Below, in pieces: positions 42,933 through 54,715 of a DNA stretch of 64,000 nt. A program made the translations under genes and the position numbers. The stretch is from Mycolicibacterium sp. CR10 (GTDB lineage Bacteria > Actinomycetota > Actinomycetes > Mycobacteriales > Mycobacteriaceae). The stretch is taken from the NCBI RefSeq assembly GCF_005222675.1, contig NZ_STGE01000009.1, positions 405,472 through 469,471 of the forward strand, given 5' to 3'. Position 1 is the first letter of the stretch; each line of letters starts with the position of its first letter. The notes under the pieces were generated by a model that was not told the DNA's origin, ran no database searches, and saw nothing but the letters and a program-made list of their open reading frames with translations.

Positions 42933-44000
42933 GTGTATCGGGTGATCCAGTGGGGGACAGGCGCAATCGGGACCGAAATGGTCACCACGATCCTCGACCA
43001 CCGCGACGACCTTCAGATCGTCGGCGCGCGGGTGTACTCCGAGGACAAGAGCGGGGTGGACATCGGAACACTGGTCGGCAGGGACCCCATTGGCGTGCCG
43101 GCCACCACCGACGTCGACGCGATATTGGCGCTCGACGCCCACTGCGTGCTCTACACCCCGCGTACCGCGCGCGTCGACGATGCCTGCGCGCTGCTCGCCA
43201 GTGGCAAGAACATTGCCACCACCGCGTTCATGTTCCATCCACAGCGGATGGACCCCGCCGACAGGGACCGGGTGCTCGCTGCGTGTGAGGTGGGGGGTAG
43301 CTCCGTGCACGGCAGCGGGCTGAACCCGGGCAACCTGTCGGGCGTGCTGCCGCTGGCGCTGTCCGGGATGAGCCGCACGATCGACACGATCACCCTGCAG
43401 GAGCGGGCTGACTGGTCGGCATACGAGAGCACCGGAATCACGTTCGACAACATGGCATTCGGTGAGCCGGTCGAGATGATCAGCCCGACCGCCACCGAGT
43501 TCCTGGCGTTCAACAGTTCGATCTTCACCGAGCAGGTGTGGTTCATCGGTGACTCGCTGGGCGCCGACCTCGACGAGGTGACCGCGACCGTCGACGCCGT
43601 TGCCGCGCAGCAGGATCACCAGATCTTCGATCACCTGCTGCGGGCGGGAACGACGGCGGGCCAGCGCTGGAACTGGACGGGCCTGCGCAACGGGCGGAAG
43701 TTGGTCGAGATCGAAACCCTGTGGACGGTCGGCGGCGAGTATCCGAGCCACTGGCCCAAGCCACAACACGGATGGACGCTGACGATCGAGGGCGACCCGT
43801 CGATGCGCACCCATTTCTTCTCGCTGGCCAGCTTCGCCCGCGCGGCCAGCATGGAGGAGCATGTCCGCTCGGCGAACGTGGCCACCGCGATGCAGGTCCT
43901 CAATGCGGTGCCCGCGGTCTGCGAGGCGCCGCCGGGCTTTGCGACGTCGGCGTCGCTACCGCTGATCCGAAATCAGCACAGCTTCAACCGTCAGCCGTAG
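42933..44000 (+). CDS. dihydrodipicolinate reductase-like NAD(P) oxidoreductase
   Basis: 355 aa. Rossmann start VIQWGTGAIGTEMVTTILDH and HGSGLNPGNLSGVLPLALSG, a pattern shared by DapB-N domain proteins related to 2,4-diaminopentanoate dehydrogenase that are numerous in mycobacteria. The substrate is unknown. TACGGT occupies -12 to -7 from the GTG, predicting a leaderless transcript. Confidence 0.8.
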   Translation: MYRVIQWGTGAIGTEMVTTILDHRDDLQIVGARVYSEDKSGVDIGTLVGRDPIGVPATTDVDAILALDAHCVLYTPRTARVDDACALLASGKNIATTAFMFHPQRMDPADRDRVLAACEVGGSSVHGSGLNPGNLSGVLPLALSGMSRTIDTITLQERADWSAYESTGITFDNMAFGEPVEMISPTATEFLAFNSSIFTEQVWFIGDSLGADLDEVTATVDAVAAQQDHQIFDHLLRAGTTAGQRWNWTGLRNGRKLVEIETLWTVGGEYPSHWPKPQHGWTLTIEGDPSMRTHFFSLASFARAASMEEHVRSANVATAMQVLNAVPAVCEAPPGFATSASLPLIRNQHSFNRQP

Positions 44001-44368
44001 AACATCACCGAGTAGTCGGCGCTCCAGGCGCCGCCGGCACATTTCAGCGGGACACCGTCGGGGGTCTGCGCCGAGTTCGAGGTCTCGGTGCACGGCGACC
44101 TCATCAGACGGACCCCGACCAGCGGCGCGTAGGACACCCACTGACTCTTCGAGCTGCAGGCCAACGTGTTGCCGGAGGCGTCCAAGCCGAAGTTGTAGCG
44201 CGTCGACTGGTTGCATTCGCCACCCAGTTGCGCCTCGTAGTTGACGTAGGGAACGCATCCCGGGCCGTCACACGTGCTCGGCGTCGCCGACGCGGCGCCT
44301 GTTCCGAGGCCGACGAGGGGCGCGGCGAGAAAACTACCGGCGAGGGCAATCGCAGCGATCAGCTTCAT
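43991..44368 (-). CDS. small secreted protein
   Basis: 125 aa from ATG 44368. Signal peptide KLIAAIALAGSFLAAPLVGL with cleavage after ASA; the mature part has six cysteines (STCDGPGCVPYVNY, GGECNQSTRY, LACSSKS, SPCTETS, LKCAGG), probably disulfide-bonded. Family not recognised; resembles other short cysteine-rich mycobacterial exported proteins. Its end overlaps the previous gene by 10 bp. Confidence 0.8.
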   Translation of the reverse strand: MKLIAAIALAGSFLAAPLVGLGTGAASATPSTCDGPGCVPYVNYEAQLGGECNQSTRYNFGLDASGNTLACSSKSQWVSYAPLVGVRLMRSPCTETSNSAQTPDGVPLKCAGGAWSADYSVMFYG

Positions 44369-44458
44369 GGCCCATAGCGTAGGTCGCCGGGCCGCTGTCG
44401 TGAGCGCCGTTTGAGCAAAAGCCACCTGGCCGCCGCTCGGAGCGTAAGGTCTCATTCC

Positions 44459-44815
44459 ATGAAGTCGCTGGTAGGGGTGCTGTCAGTCGGTGTGATGTCC
44501 GGTTTGGTGTCGGCGGGGGCCCTCGTCGGGGCACCAACGGCGAATGCCGACGTCGTGGCCTACCTGGTCAACGTCCATGTCCGGCCCGGCTACAACTTCC
44601 CGAACGCCGAGGCCGCGATCGGCTACGGAAACACGATCTGCGACCGGGTGGCGGCGAAGATGCCCTACGCCGAATTGGTCAACCAGGTGAAGGCCGACTT
44701 CCGCACCACCGACTACTACCAGGGCGGATACCTGATCAATCAGGCGATCAACGAACTGTGCCCCGCCCAGATCTGGCAGTTGCGGCAGTCGGCCGCCGGC
44801 TACACGCCTTTCTGA
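44459..44815 (+). CDS. DUF732 family secreted protein
   Basis: 118 aa from ATG 44459. Signal peptide KSLVGVLSVGVMSGLVSAGA, cleavage near ANA-D. The mature part has the DUF732 pattern: YGNTICDRVAAKMPYAELV and NQAINELCPAQIWQL, with two conserved Cys. Typical mycobacterial small secreted protein of unknown function. Confidence 0.88.
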   Translation: MKSLVGVLSVGVMSGLVSAGALVGAPTANADVVAYLVNVHVRPGYNFPNAEAAIGYGNTICDRVAAKMPYAELVNQVKADFRTTDYYQGGYLINQAINELCPAQIWQLRQSAAGYTPF

Positions 44816-44836
44816 TAGCCGGCGGCCCGCTGCGCG

Positions 44837-45304
44837 CTAGGGGCAGGTCACCTCGATTTCGAACGGCTTGTTCACCGGCTGCATCGGGTTGGCCATGTCG
44901 ACGCCCGTCGCGGTTCCGGAGATCTTGTAGGTGCTTCCGTCCTTCTCGGCCTTGGCTTCGCCCTGGCCGACGCCGCTCTGGTAACCGAGCGTGACGCCGT
45001 TGACGTTGCCCAGACCCACGGACTGGACGGTGGGCTCGTCGCCGGTGCTGACGACGACGCCGATGCCGGTGGTGGCATCGCCGATTGCGATGTTGGTGTT
45101 GCCGCCCATGTCCGAGCAGACGACAGTGCCCTCGACGGCCTGATCAGCGCCGTCGATCGTGACCGTGCTCTTGCCTTCCGCCGCGGCGGCCGACGATGTT
45201 TCCCCAGTCGTCTCGGACTTCTTATCGTCCGAGGAACAGCCCGACAGGCTGGCTATGACGAGCGCTGCGCCGCCAACGGCGACGACCATTCCACGCTTCA
45301 CCAA
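44837..45304 (-). CDS. lpqH: LpqH-family 19 kDa lipoprotein
   Basis: 155 aa. Lipobox LSGC with Cys23 as lipidation site; a Ser/Thr/Ala-rich linker ([17 protein letters not shown]) that in relatives is O-glycosylated; then the beta-rich LpqH domain with [16 protein letters not shown] and the closing EVTC, the two Cys likely bonded. Surface lipoprotein, in M. tuberculosis a TLR2 ligand. Family member rather than a proven orthologue, since a second copy lies just upstream. Confidence 0.88.
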   Translation of the reverse strand: MVKRGMVVAVGGAALVIASLSGCSSDDKKSETTGETSSAAAAEGKSTVTIDGADQAVEGTVVCSDMGGNTNIAIGDATTGIGVVVSTGDEPTVQSVGLGNVNGVTLGYQSGVGQGEAKAEKDGSTYKISGTATGVDMANPMQPVNKPFEIEVTCP

Positions 45305-45448
45305 GGTTCTCCTTTTTCCGTGTGATTCGTCGAGGTCGGCGAATCATCTCCAGCAGTATGGTTCGCAGCCTCGGCGGGAGCGTGGCGAATCCGGAAAATC
45401 TGACGAGGTTGTGACGTGGCAAGAGCTTCGCAGTCTGCGCGGTCAGCG

Positions 45449-47172
<1,724 letters not shown>

Positions 47173-47206
47173 CCTGCGTCTTCTTGCACGTGTGCACAAT
47201 AAGAGG

Positions 47207-48433
47207 ATGACGACCGCCGCGGAACCACAGTCGCTGCTGCTACAGATGCTCGACCCCGCAGTCCGGGCAGACCCGTATCCGCTGTACGGCCGGATCCGAG
47301 CACAGGGTCCACTGCAGCTGCCCGACAACAACCTGGCTGTCTTCTCGTCATTCGCCGACTGCGACGAGGTGCTGCGTCATCCCGCGGCGGCCAGCGATCG
47401 GCTGAAATCCACGGTCGCGCAGCGCCAGATCGCCAACGACCCGGAAGGCACCGCGGCCCGTCCGGTGGGCCCTCCCGGGTTCCTGTTCCTCGACCCGCCC
47501 GACCACACCCGGCTGCGCAGGCTGGTGAGCAAGGCGTTCGTGCCGAAGGTCGTGAAGGCCCTCGAACCCGAGATCGCGTCGCTGGTCGACGTGCTGCTGG
47601 CCGAGGCCGACGGATCCTTTGACGCGATCTCCGGCCTGGCGTATCCGCTGCCGGTCGCAGTGATCTGCCGGCTGCTCGGCGTGCCGTTGGAGGACGAGCC
47701 GGAGTTCAGCGCGGCGTCGGGACTGCTGGCGCAATCGCTCGATCCGTTCCTCACCGTGACCGGTTCGGCGGGAAGCGGATTCGAGGAGCGCATGCAGGCG
47801 GCGGCGTGGTTGCGCGACTACCTGCGCGAGTTGGTGGCACGGCGGCGGCGCGACCCCGGGGGCGACCTGATGTCGGGGTTGATCGCGGTCGAGGAGTCCG
47901 GGGATCAACTCACCGAGGACGAGATCATCGCGACGTGCAACCTGCTGCTGGTCGCCGGCCACGAGACGACGGTCAACCTGATCGCGAACGCGACGCTGGC
48001 ACTGCTGCGCTCCCCCGAGCAGTGGACGGCGCTGGCGGCCGATCCGGGCCGGGCGGCCGCGGTCATCGAGGAGACGCTGCGCTACGACCCGCCGGTGCAG
48101 CTGATCGGGCGGGTCGCCGGGGAGGACATGACTGTGGGATCTCTAACCCTCCCGAAGGGCGACAGCATCCTCCTCCTGCTCGCGGCGGCGCATCGCGACC
48201 CCGACGCATTCGATCGTCCCGACGAATTCGACCCCGACCGGGCGGCGATCCGCCACCTCGGCTTCGGTAAGGGGCCGCACTTCTGCATCGGCGCACCGCT
48301 CGCCCGGCTGGAGGCCACCGTCGCGCTGACGGCGCTGACGTCGCGGTTCCCGAACGCCGCGTTGGCCGGTGAGCCGCAGTACAAGCAGAACGCCACACTG
48401 CGTGGAATGTCGAAGCTACCGATCTCGTTGTGA
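47207..48433 (+). CDS. cytochrome P450
   Basis: 408 aa from ATG 47207 (GAGG upstream). I-helix LLVAGHETTVNLI, ExxR in EETLRYDPP, heme loop HLGFGKGPHFCIGAPLAR with Cys360. Canonical AGxET in the I-helix, unlike the P450 at 25297. Substrate unknown; the adjacent convergent amine oxidase gives no clear hint. A longer in-frame upstream extension overlaps tgt and is not real. Confidence 0.93.
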   Translation: MTTAAEPQSLLLQMLDPAVRADPYPLYGRIRAQGPLQLPDNNLAVFSSFADCDEVLRHPAAASDRLKSTVAQRQIANDPEGTAARPVGPPGFLFLDPPDHTRLRRLVSKAFVPKVVKALEPEIASLVDVLLAEADGSFDAISGLAYPLPVAVICRLLGVPLEDEPEFSAASGLLAQSLDPFLTVTGSAGSGFEERMQAAAWLRDYLRELVARRRRDPGGDLMSGLIAVEESGDQLTEDEIIATCNLLLVAGHETTVNLIANATLALLRSPEQWTALAADPGRAAAVIEETLRYDPPVQLIGRVAGEDMTVGSLTLPKGDSILLLLAAAHRDPDAFDRPDEFDPDRAAIRHLGFGKGPHFCIGAPLARLEATVALTALTSRFPNAALAGEPQYKQNATLRGMSKLPISL

Positions 48434-48439
48434 GCGAAG

Positions 48440-49810
48440 CTATTTCACCAACTCTTCGATGACTTCCCGTGCGGCCCGCTCGCCGGCCTCGACGGCGCCC
48501 TCCATGTAGGCGCTCCAGTGGGTGGCGGTATCGGTGGAAGCCCAGTGAATCGGGCCGATCGGTTCGGCAAGTGCGGCACCGTAGGTGGTCCACACCAGCG
48601 GGCCACAGTTGGCGTTGTAGCAGCCGCGGGTCCACTGCCGGCTGCCCCACTCCCCGTCGACGTAATGCTGAGGGTGGGCGGCCTTCTCGCCGAAGTGGAG
48701 TACCAACTCGGCGGTCAGTGCCGCACGACGTTCCTCCTCCGACCAGTGTCCATGGGTGCGGGCCTGCTCGCCCTCCAGGAAACACAGGATCACCCCGTGG
48801 TCGTCGCCCTGAATGCAGGTGTCGTTGGACATCCGGGCGGGCCCGACATCGGAGATGAGCTGACCGTTCAAACCCTCGCTGCGCCAGAACGGCTCGTCGT
48901 AGACGAAGAATGCCTTCATCGCGGCCGAGTTCGGCATTCGTTGTGTGAGCTGATCGCGGTAGCCGGACAGCGGTGGGTCGTACGAAATCCGCCCGGCGAG
49001 CATCGGGGAGAGCGCGACGATGACCCGGCGTCCGCGGGCGGTCCGCCCTCCGCGGCAGTGCACGGTGACGCTGTCGGCGCTGTGCTCGATCAGGTGCACC
49101 GGCGAATCCAGCACGAGGTGGTCGGCGACCAGGGCCGCCACCCGGTTGGGGATCTCGGCGGTGCCACCGACGAACCGGGTGGTCTGTGCGCCACCCTCGG
49201 ACTCGGCGAACAGCTCTGCGGTCACCCCGCACGTCTGAATCGTGAACAGCAGGTGCAGGAACGAGACCTCCACGGTCGGGACCGCGAGGATGCCGACGGT
49301 GCAGATCTCCAGCAGCGTGCGGGCTACCGGCGACAGGCCCTGCGCGTCGTACCAGGCACCCGCGGTGATGGCATCCCACTCGGCGGCGCGCGGCGCCGTC
49401 CACGGGGTCGCGGGAGACACCTCAGCGGCCAGCTCATCGAGGCGGCGTAGCACCTTCTCGAGCTCGGCCAGCTCGTCGGCGAAGCGGGTGTGAAATTCGT
49501 TCTGCCGCATGACACCCGTGCCGGCGAGGTCGTACGAGGTTTCCCCGGCGTCGTACTGAGGGTAGGTTTCGACACCGAGTTCGGCGGCCAGCGCGAACAT
49601 CCGGTGGTGGGTGTCACCGATCCACTGCGCGCCGAGTTCCATCGGCAGCCCGGCCAGTTCCTCGGTGAGGATGCGCCCCCCGACGCGGCTGTCGGCCTCC
49701 AGGATCAGCGGTGTGAGTCCGCCCTGCAGGACGGCGCGGGCCGCGATCAGCCCCGAGAGTCCCGCGCCGATGACGAGGACGTCCGCTGATGCGGCCGATG
49801 GGTGTGCCAT
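48440..49810 (-). CDS. flavin monoamine oxidase
   Basis: 456 aa from ATG 49810. FAD loop VLVIGAGLSGLIAARAVLQG, LILEADSRVGGRI, and MELGAQWIGDTHHRMFALA; C-terminal FAD block near TDTATHWSAYMEGAVEAGER. Oxidises a primary or secondary amine to an imine with H2O2 release. The conserved AxxWSG-like region reads ASTDTATHWSAYMEG. Probably amine catabolism; next to an amino-acid ABC uptake system. Confidence 0.9.
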   Translation of the reverse strand: MAHPSAASADVLVIGAGLSGLIAARAVLQGGLTPLILEADSRVGGRILTEELAGLPMELGAQWIGDTHHRMFALAAELGVETYPQYDAGETSYDLAGTGVMRQNEFHTRFADELAELEKVLRRLDELAAEVSPATPWTAPRAAEWDAITAGAWYDAQGLSPVARTLLEICTVGILAVPTVEVSFLHLLFTIQTCGVTAELFAESEGGAQTTRFVGGTAEIPNRVAALVADHLVLDSPVHLIEHSADSVTVHCRGGRTARGRRVIVALSPMLAGRISYDPPLSGYRDQLTQRMPNSAAMKAFFVYDEPFWRSEGLNGQLISDVGPARMSNDTCIQGDDHGVILCFLEGEQARTHGHWSEEERRAALTAELVLHFGEKAAHPQHYVDGEWGSRQWTRGCYNANCGPLVWTTYGAALAEPIGPIHWASTDTATHWSAYMEGAVEAGERAAREVIEELVK

Positions 49811-49834
49811 GCGTGACACCATCTCACGACGGTC

Positions 49835-50614
49835 CTACAGCGGGTTGAGGATTCGCTGCAAGAACTGCCTGGTGCGCTCCTCCTGGGGATCACCGATGAC
49901 GGCCGCCGGTGGGCCCTGTTCCAGGATCACCCCCTGATCGGTGAACAGCACCTGGTCGGAAACCTGCTTGGCGAACTGGATCTCGTGGGTGACGACGACC
50001 AACGTCCAGCCTTCCACCGCCAGATCCCTGATCACGCCGAGGACCTCCCCGACGAGTTCGGGATCGAGCGCAGAGGTCGGCTCGTCGAACAGCACCACTT
50101 TGGGCTTGAGCGCCAGCGCGCGGGCGATGCCCACCCGCTGCTGCTGACCGCCGGAGAGCTGGAACGGATACTGGTCGCGCTTGTCGGCCAGCCCCACCTG
50201 CCCCAGCAGTTCGGCGGCCTCGGCCTCGACCTCGTCGCGGGGGCGCCCCTGCGCGACGACGGGGCCCTCGGTGATGTTCTGCAGCACCGTCTTGTGGGGA
50301 AAGAGGTTGTGGGACTGGAAGACGAAGCCGCTCTGCGCCCGGTAGCGACGAAGCTCGGCTTTGGTCACCGGTGTGGCGGACCCCGCGAAGTCGATCTCCA
50401 CGTCCCCGACCCGGATCACGCCCGCATCGGGTGCGTCGAGCGCGTTGAGCGCGCGCAGCAGCGTCGTCTTGCCCGACCCGGACGGGCCGATGATGGCGGT
50501 GGCGCTTCCGCGCGGAACACTGAACGAAACCCCTTTGAGGACTTCGAGTTCGCCGAACGCCTTGTGCACGTTGTGGGCGACGACCCGGTTCTCCTGCGAG
50601 GACTGATCTGTCAT
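49835..50614 (-). CDS. polar amino acid ABC transporter, ATP-binding protein
   Basis: 259 aa from ATG 50614. Walker [13 protein letters not shown]-loop [13 protein letters not shown], signature [15 protein letters not shown], Walker [16 protein letters not shown]-loop [10 protein letters not shown]. Partner of the fused binding protein-permease 29 bp upstream. The ribosome site GAGGAG lies inside the short repeat that also occurs at 53063. Cystine, glutamine or arginine-type substrates are typical. Confidence 0.93.
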   Translation of the reverse strand: MTDQSSQENRVVAHNVHKAFGELEVLKGVSFSVPRGSATAIIGPSGSGKTTLLRALNALDAPDAGVIRVGDVEIDFAGSATPVTKAELRRYRAQSGFVFQSHNLFPHKTVLQNITEGPVVAQGRPRDEVEAEAAELLGQVGLADKRDQYPFQLSGGQQQRVGIARALALKPKVVLFDEPTSALDPELVGEVLGVIRDLAVEGWTLVVVTHEIQFAKQVSDQVLFTDQGVILEQGPPAAVIGDPQEERTRQFLQRILNPL

Positions 50615-50626
50615 CGCCTTCTTCTC

Positions 50627-50645
50627 CTCGCGCAAGCGCTCGTCA
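50627..50645. repeat. short repeat with CGCGCAAGCGCTC, copy 1
   Basis: CTCGCGCAAGCGCTCGTC just upstream of the ABC ATPase gene; on the coding strand it supplies GAGGAG as ribosome site. The 13-mer CGCGCAAGCGCTC recurs at 53066-53078 before gluQ. Confidence 0.5.
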
Positions 50646-52121
50646 TCTCGCGACGTACCTTTCCAATCGGTGTTCGAAGCGGGCTTGGCCGAACGACAGC
50701 ACCAGGCAGATCACCCAGTAGTAGATGGCGGCGGTGCCGTAGAGGGCGAAGAACTCGAACGTCGGTGCGGCGATGATCTGCGCCTGCCGCAACAATTCGG
50801 TCACCAGGATGGTCGAGGCCAGCGAGGTGTCTTTGACCAGCGAAATCAATGTGTTCGACAGCGGAGGCACCGCCACCCGGGTGGCCTGGGGCAAAATGAT
50901 GCGCCGCAGGGTGCCGACGTAGTTCAGGCCGATCGTCTCGGCCGCCTCCCACTGGCCCTTGGGAATGCTCTGGATCGCCGAGCGGATGATCTCGGCCGCA
51001 TAGCCACCGACGTTGAGGCTGAACGCGATCACCGCTGCGGGGAAGGGATCGATTCTGACGCCGAACTCGGGCAGCGCGAAGAACACGATGAACAACTGCA
51101 CCAGCAGAGGCGTTCCGCGGATCACGGAGATGTAGAACCGCGCGATGTTGGAGAGCACCCGGTTCTTCGACAACCGGGCCAGCGCCACCGCGAGGGCGAT
51201 CGCAAGGCCGATGATGAAGCTGATGATGGTCAGCGGGATCGTCATCGTCAGCGCCGCCTTGGCCAGCGGCCAGAGGTTGTCGAGAACCAGTTGGCCGGCC
51301 GACCGAGGCTGAGCCTGCGGGGCATCCTGTCCGCCGGAGGCGTTGGTCTTCAGATACTTCTGCGAGATCTCGGCGAGCGTGCCGTCGTTGCGGAGGTCTT
51401 CGATCGCCTTGTTGAGCTCAGGCAGCAGACCGCTGTTCTTGCGCGCGGCGAAGCCCTGCTCGCTCTTCTCGCCCGTGGTGCCGGCGATCTTGACTGCGGT
51501 GTCATTGGTCTCGGCCAGATAGGCGTAGATCGACAGGCTGTCGTTGACCACCACGTCGACCCGGCCCTGGCTCAGGAGCGCCATCGCCTGGGTCAGACCC
51601 TCCACCGATTCGATCCGCGCGCCCGCGTCGCGGGCGACTTGAGCCCAGTTGCTCGTGGTGCTTTGCGCGGCGAGCTTGCCCCTGAGGTCGTTCAGTGACG
51701 TGATCGAGTTGTCGTCGGCGCGGGTCACGATCACGCCCTCGCCGATCGAGTACGGCTCGGAAAGATCGTATTTCTGTTGGCGCTCAGGGGTGATCGTCAC
51801 CTGGTTTGCGACGACATCGAAGCGGTTGGCTTCCAGCGCGGCGAAGATCGAGTCCCACGGCGTCTCCACGAACTCGACGTTGACACCGAGCTTTTCGCCG
51901 ACTGCCCGCGCGACGTCGACGTCGTAACCGGTCAATTGGCCGGTGGCGGGGTCGTGATAGCTGAACGGCGCGTAGACGCCCTCGGTGCCGACGCGCAGGA
52001 CGCCAGAGGACCGAACGGAGTTCTCGCCGTCGGCGGGCCCGGACCCGCACGCGGTCAGCAGCACGGCGACCCCTGCCAGCACAGCCAGCAGGGCCAGCAC
52101 GACTCTTCGTGGGTAGCGCAT
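50643..52121 (-). CDS. fused amino-acid-binding lipoprotein and ABC permease
   Basis: 492 aa from ATG 52121. Lipobox VAVLLTAC (Cys25); periplasmic binding domain type 3 at about 40-265 ([40 protein letters not shown]); short Gln/Ala linker near 270; permease domain at about 285-490 with TM helices and the EAA-type loop [20 protein letters not shown]. One gene thus gives the extracellular receptor and the membrane channel, so each transporter dimer carries two tethered receptors. Similar fusions exist in firmicutes and actinobacteria. Confidence 0.9.
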   Translation of the reverse strand: MRYPRRVVLALLAVLAGVAVLLTACGSGPADGENSVRSSGVLRVGTEGVYAPFSYHDPATGQLTGYDVDVARAVGEKLGVNVEFVETPWDSIFAALEANRFDVVANQVTITPERQQKYDLSEPYSIGEGVIVTRADDNSITSLNDLRGKLAAQSTTSNWAQVARDAGARIESVEGLTQAMALLSQGRVDVVVNDSLSIYAYLAETNDTAVKIAGTTGEKSEQGFAARKNSGLLPELNKAIEDLRNDGTLAEISQKYLKTNASGGQDAPQAQPRSAGQLVLDNLWPLAKAALTMTIPLTIISFIIGLAIALAVALARLSKNRVLSNIARFYISVIRGTPLLVQLFIVFFALPEFGVRIDPFPAAVIAFSLNVGGYAAEIIRSAIQSIPKGQWEAAETIGLNYVGTLRRIILPQATRVAVPPLSNTLISLVKDTSLASTILVTELLRQAQIIAAPTFEFFALYGTAAIYYWVICLVLSFGQARFEHRLERYVAR

Positions 52122-52165
52122 CGGCGGACCGTAGCAATGTGCCGGCCATCGCCCAAGGGTTCCGC

Positions 52166-53071
52166 TCACGCAGGGCGGTATACCCAGGGAGCGCGGGGTA
52201 AACGCTGGGGATCGAACTCGGCGAGCATGCCCTCGATCGTGCGGGCCGTGTACCCGAGGGACTCGGCGATCTGGCCCAGCGCGCGCGTCACCCCGATCTC
52301 GGCGAGCGTCACCGCGCCGTCGCGCTTGGCCAGCCGCGCGCCGTCGGCGTTGAGCACCAGTGGCACGTGGGCGTACGTCGGCTCCGGATGGCCGAGCAGC
52401 CGGGCGAGGTAGGCCTGCCGAGGCGAGGAGGCCAGCAGGTCATCGCCGCGCACCACCTGGTCGACCCCGGAGGCGGCGTCATCGACCACCACCGCCAGGT
52501 TGTAGGCGGGGACGCCGTCGCCGCGGCGCACCACGAAGTCATCGACCAGACCCGTGTAGTCGCCGTGCAACAGGTCGTGCACCGTGAACTCGGCGGCCCC
52601 GCCGCCCTCGGTGCGCAGCCGCAGCGCCGGGGGCCGGCCGGTCTCCTCCCGGCGGGTCTCACGCTGGGCATCGGTGAGGTCGCGGCAGGTTCCCGGATAG
52701 GCACCCTCAGGGGCGTGCGGTGCCCGTGGGGCCGACGCGATATCCCTTCGAGTGCAATAGCATTCGTAGACCAGCCCGCGCTCGCTGAGGGTGTCGACGA
52801 CGGCGTCGTAGCGCTGCGGATGCCCGGATTGCCGGGTGGCGGGCCCGTCCCACGTGATCCCCAGCGCGGCGAGGTCGGCGAGTTGGCGTTCGGCAATGTT
52901 GTCGTGGGTGCGGTCGTCGAGATCCTCGACGCGCATCAGGAATCGCCTGTCCGTGGAGCGGGCGAACAGCCACGCCAGCACGGCGGTGCGCAGGTTGCCG
53001 ATGTGCAGATCCGCAGACGGGCTCGGCGCAAACCTGCCCGCAGGTGTCGCTGCATTCTGCTCTTCGCGCAA
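52166..53071 (-). CDS. gluQ: glutamyl-queuosine tRNA(Asp) synthetase
   Basis: 301 aa if the TTG at 53071 is used; it lies five bases after the gntR stop. Class I synthetase catalytic domain only: [18 protein letters not shown] (HIGH-like), zinc site CYC with CRDL, and KMSKS-like [11 protein letters not shown]. It lacks the anticodon-binding domain of GltX. GluQ enzymes attach glutamate to the queuosine base in tRNA-Asp. Its presence alongside tgt supports working queuosine modification. The N-terminus is uncertain. Confidence 0.9.
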   Translation of the reverse strand: MREEQNAATPAGRFAPSPSADLHIGNLRTAVLAWLFARSTDRRFLMRVEDLDDRTHDNIAERQLADLAALGITWDGPATRQSGHPQRYDAVVDTLSERGLVYECYCTRRDIASAPRAPHAPEGAYPGTCRDLTDAQRETRREETGRPPALRLRTEGGGAAEFTVHDLLHGDYTGLVDDFVVRRGDGVPAYNLAVVVDDAASGVDQVVRGDDLLASSPRQAYLARLLGHPEPTYAHVPLVLNADGARLAKRDGAVTLAEIGVTRALGQIAESLGYTARTIEGMLAEFDPQRLPRAPWVYRPA

Positions 53072-53079
53072 GCGCTCAT
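53063..53079. repeat. short repeat with CGCGCAAGCGCTC, copy 2
   Basis: TTCGCGCAAGCGCTCAT overlaps the gntR stop and the proposed gluQ start. Same 13-mer as at 50630-50642. On the coding strand it reads through Glu-Arg-Leu-Arg-Glu-Glu codons with a GAAGAG purine run, so it looks like a mobile or recurring translation-start cassette. Confidence 0.5.
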
Positions 53080-53843
53080 CGCTCCTGGCTCTGCAGCGCC
53101 ACCGAGGCGGCCGCCACCGACGGTTGCACGCCGACGCCGCGGCCCTGTGCGGTGACGGCCAGCCGGGTCCGGTCACCGCGGAACAGGTCGCGGGAGAACT
53201 CGCAGGGGGTGTCGTTCTGGTCGTAGGTGATCCGGGTGATCAGCAGCAGCGCCGACTTCGGTTTGATGCCGAGCAGTTTGGCTTCCTCGGGTGTCGCGTT
53301 GACGGCCTCGATGTGTTCGTCGGCGCGCGCGGCGACCAGCCCGTACTGACGTTCGAGGATCTCGTAGAGTGACCCGCCGAGCTGCTGTTCGAGCAGGCCG
53401 GGGTAGGCGTCGGCAGGAAACTGTGCCAGCTCCAGCGAAATCGGGGACCCGTCGGCGAGTCGGACGCGCTGGATCTCGACGACGAAGTCGTCGGAGCTGA
53501 TCCCGAGGGCCTGCTGGGTGGTGGCGTCGGGCGCGCCGATCTTCGTCGACAACACCCGCGTCCCGGCGACGTATCCCTGGCTGGCCAGGAACGCCGGCAC
53601 CCCGACGACGTCGGCCAGGCTGCGCTGAACCTGGGCGTGACTGATGAAGATCCCCCCGGAACGGCCGATCACCCGGTGGACGAGCCCCGCTTCCTCCAGC
53701 GCGGCGAGCACCTGGCGCAGGCTCGACCGGCTGGTGCGGTACTGCTCGGCGAGGTCGCGCTCGCTGCCGAGTTTCGTGCCGGGCACGCCCGCGTTGATGT
53801 CAGCGACGATCCGGCGCCGCAGTTCCTCGCTTTGGGTGGCCAC
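53076..53843 (-). CDS. GntR/HutC-family regulator with UTRA domain
   Basis: 255 aa. N-terminal winged helix ([39 protein letters not shown]) and C-terminal UTRA ligand domain ([40 protein letters not shown]). The palindrome TTGGTAATACCAA lies 21 bp upstream of its start. Related sites occur between the aminotransferase and permease genes at 57.04-57.14 kb. It very likely controls the amino-alcohol/diol locus. Confidence 0.9.
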   Translation of the reverse strand: MATQSEELRRRIVADINAGVPGTKLGSERDLAEQYRTSRSSLRQVLAALEEAGLVHRVIGRSGGIFISHAQVQRSLADVVGVPAFLASQGYVAGTRVLSTKIGAPDATTQQALGISSDDFVVEIQRVRLADGSPISLELAQFPADAYPGLLEQQLGGSLYEILERQYGLVAARADEHIEAVNATPEEAKLLGIKPKSALLLITRITYDQNDTPCEFSRDLFRGDRTRLAVTAQGRGVGVQPSVAAASVALQSQER

Positions 53844-53864
53844 CGAACCTCCTCACCGACTGAA

Positions 53865-53877
53865 TTGGTAATACCAA
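53865..53877. promoter_or_regulatory. GntR operator candidate before gntR
   Basis: TTGGTAATACCAA, a perfect 6+1+6 palindrome between the SDR stop and the gntR start. Matches the TGGT-N3-ACCA pattern also found at 57041 and, with one mismatch, at 57092. Confidence 0.75.
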
Positions 53878-53892
53878 AATCAGGTTACTGGT

Positions 53893-54672
53893 TCACAGGT
53901 CGGCGAGTGCTTCCGGCGATTCCGGCAGAATCTGGCCACCGTCGACCACCAGTGATTGGCCGGTGATGTAGGCGGCCTCGTCCGTGGCGAAGAACAGTGC
54001 GGCGTTGCCGATGTCGGCGACCTCGCCCAGCCGGCCCTGCGGCACCGCCGCGGCCATCTGGTCCCGGTAGGTCTGGCCCATCTCGATCAGGCCCTCGGTA
54101 ATGATGTTGCCCGGCAGGACCGCGTTGACGGTGATCTTCTTCGGCGCGAGTTCGATCGCGGCGGTCCGCATGAACCCGAGCTGCGCGGCCTTGCTGGCGC
54201 CGTAGTGAGACCAGCCGGGAAAGCCGGTGACGGGTCCCGTGATCGACGAGGTGATGATGACGCGGCCGTGGCCGCTGGCGGCCAGCGGCTCGAGGGCGGC
54301 CTGCACGATGTAGACGGTCCCTTTGAAGTTGACGCCGATGACCTGCTCGATGTCGTCGGGGGTCAGGTCTCCCACGCGCCCGGACGGGAAGATGCCCGCG
54401 TTGGCGCAGACCACGTCGAGGCCGCCGTGACGCTCGACCGCGGTGGCGACGACGCGGCGGCAGTCGTCGGGGCTGGTCACGTCCGCGGTGACGCCGGAGA
54501 CCGTGCCATCGAGAGCACCCAGGTCGGCGACGGTGGCGTCGACGTCGGCCTGGGTGCGCCCGGTGATCACCACGTTGACGCCGGCGCGCGCGAACGTCTC
54601 GGCGATGCCGCGCCCGATACCCTTGCTGCCGCCGGTGACGATGGCCGAACGGCCCTGCAATGACTTGAACAT
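53893..54672 (-). CDS. SDR, possibly amino-propanol dehydrogenase
   Basis: 259 aa. [30 protein letters not shown], Ser in IITSSITGP and Tyr/Lys in [11 protein letters not shown] classical FabG-like SDR, without the insert of the mycofactocin type. In the M. smegmatis RMM microcompartment locus a similar SDR interconverts aminoacetone and 1-amino-2-propanol beside the same kinase and aminotransferase genes; that role is inferred here from neighbours. Confidence 0.85.
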   Translation of the reverse strand: MFKSLQGRSAIVTGGSKGIGRGIAETFARAGVNVVITGRTQADVDATVADLGALDGTVSGVTADVTSPDDCRRVVATAVERHGGLDVVCANAGIFPSGRVGDLTPDDIEQVIGVNFKGTVYIVQAALEPLAASGHGRVIITSSITGPVTGFPGWSHYGASKAAQLGFMRTAAIELAPKKITVNAVLPGNIITEGLIEMGQTYRDQMAAAVPQGRLGEVADIGNAALFFATDEAAYITGQSLVVDGGQILPESPEALADL

Positions 54673-54715
54673 GTGGATGACGCCTTTCAGGTCTGCGCGG
54701 TTCTCTCGGAGATGC

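Noticed and set aside
48063..49403. A 446-aa minus-strand frame overlapping the amine oxidase and P450 genes
   Set aside because: Arg-rich, no motifs; the true genes in other frames have full catalytic signatures.
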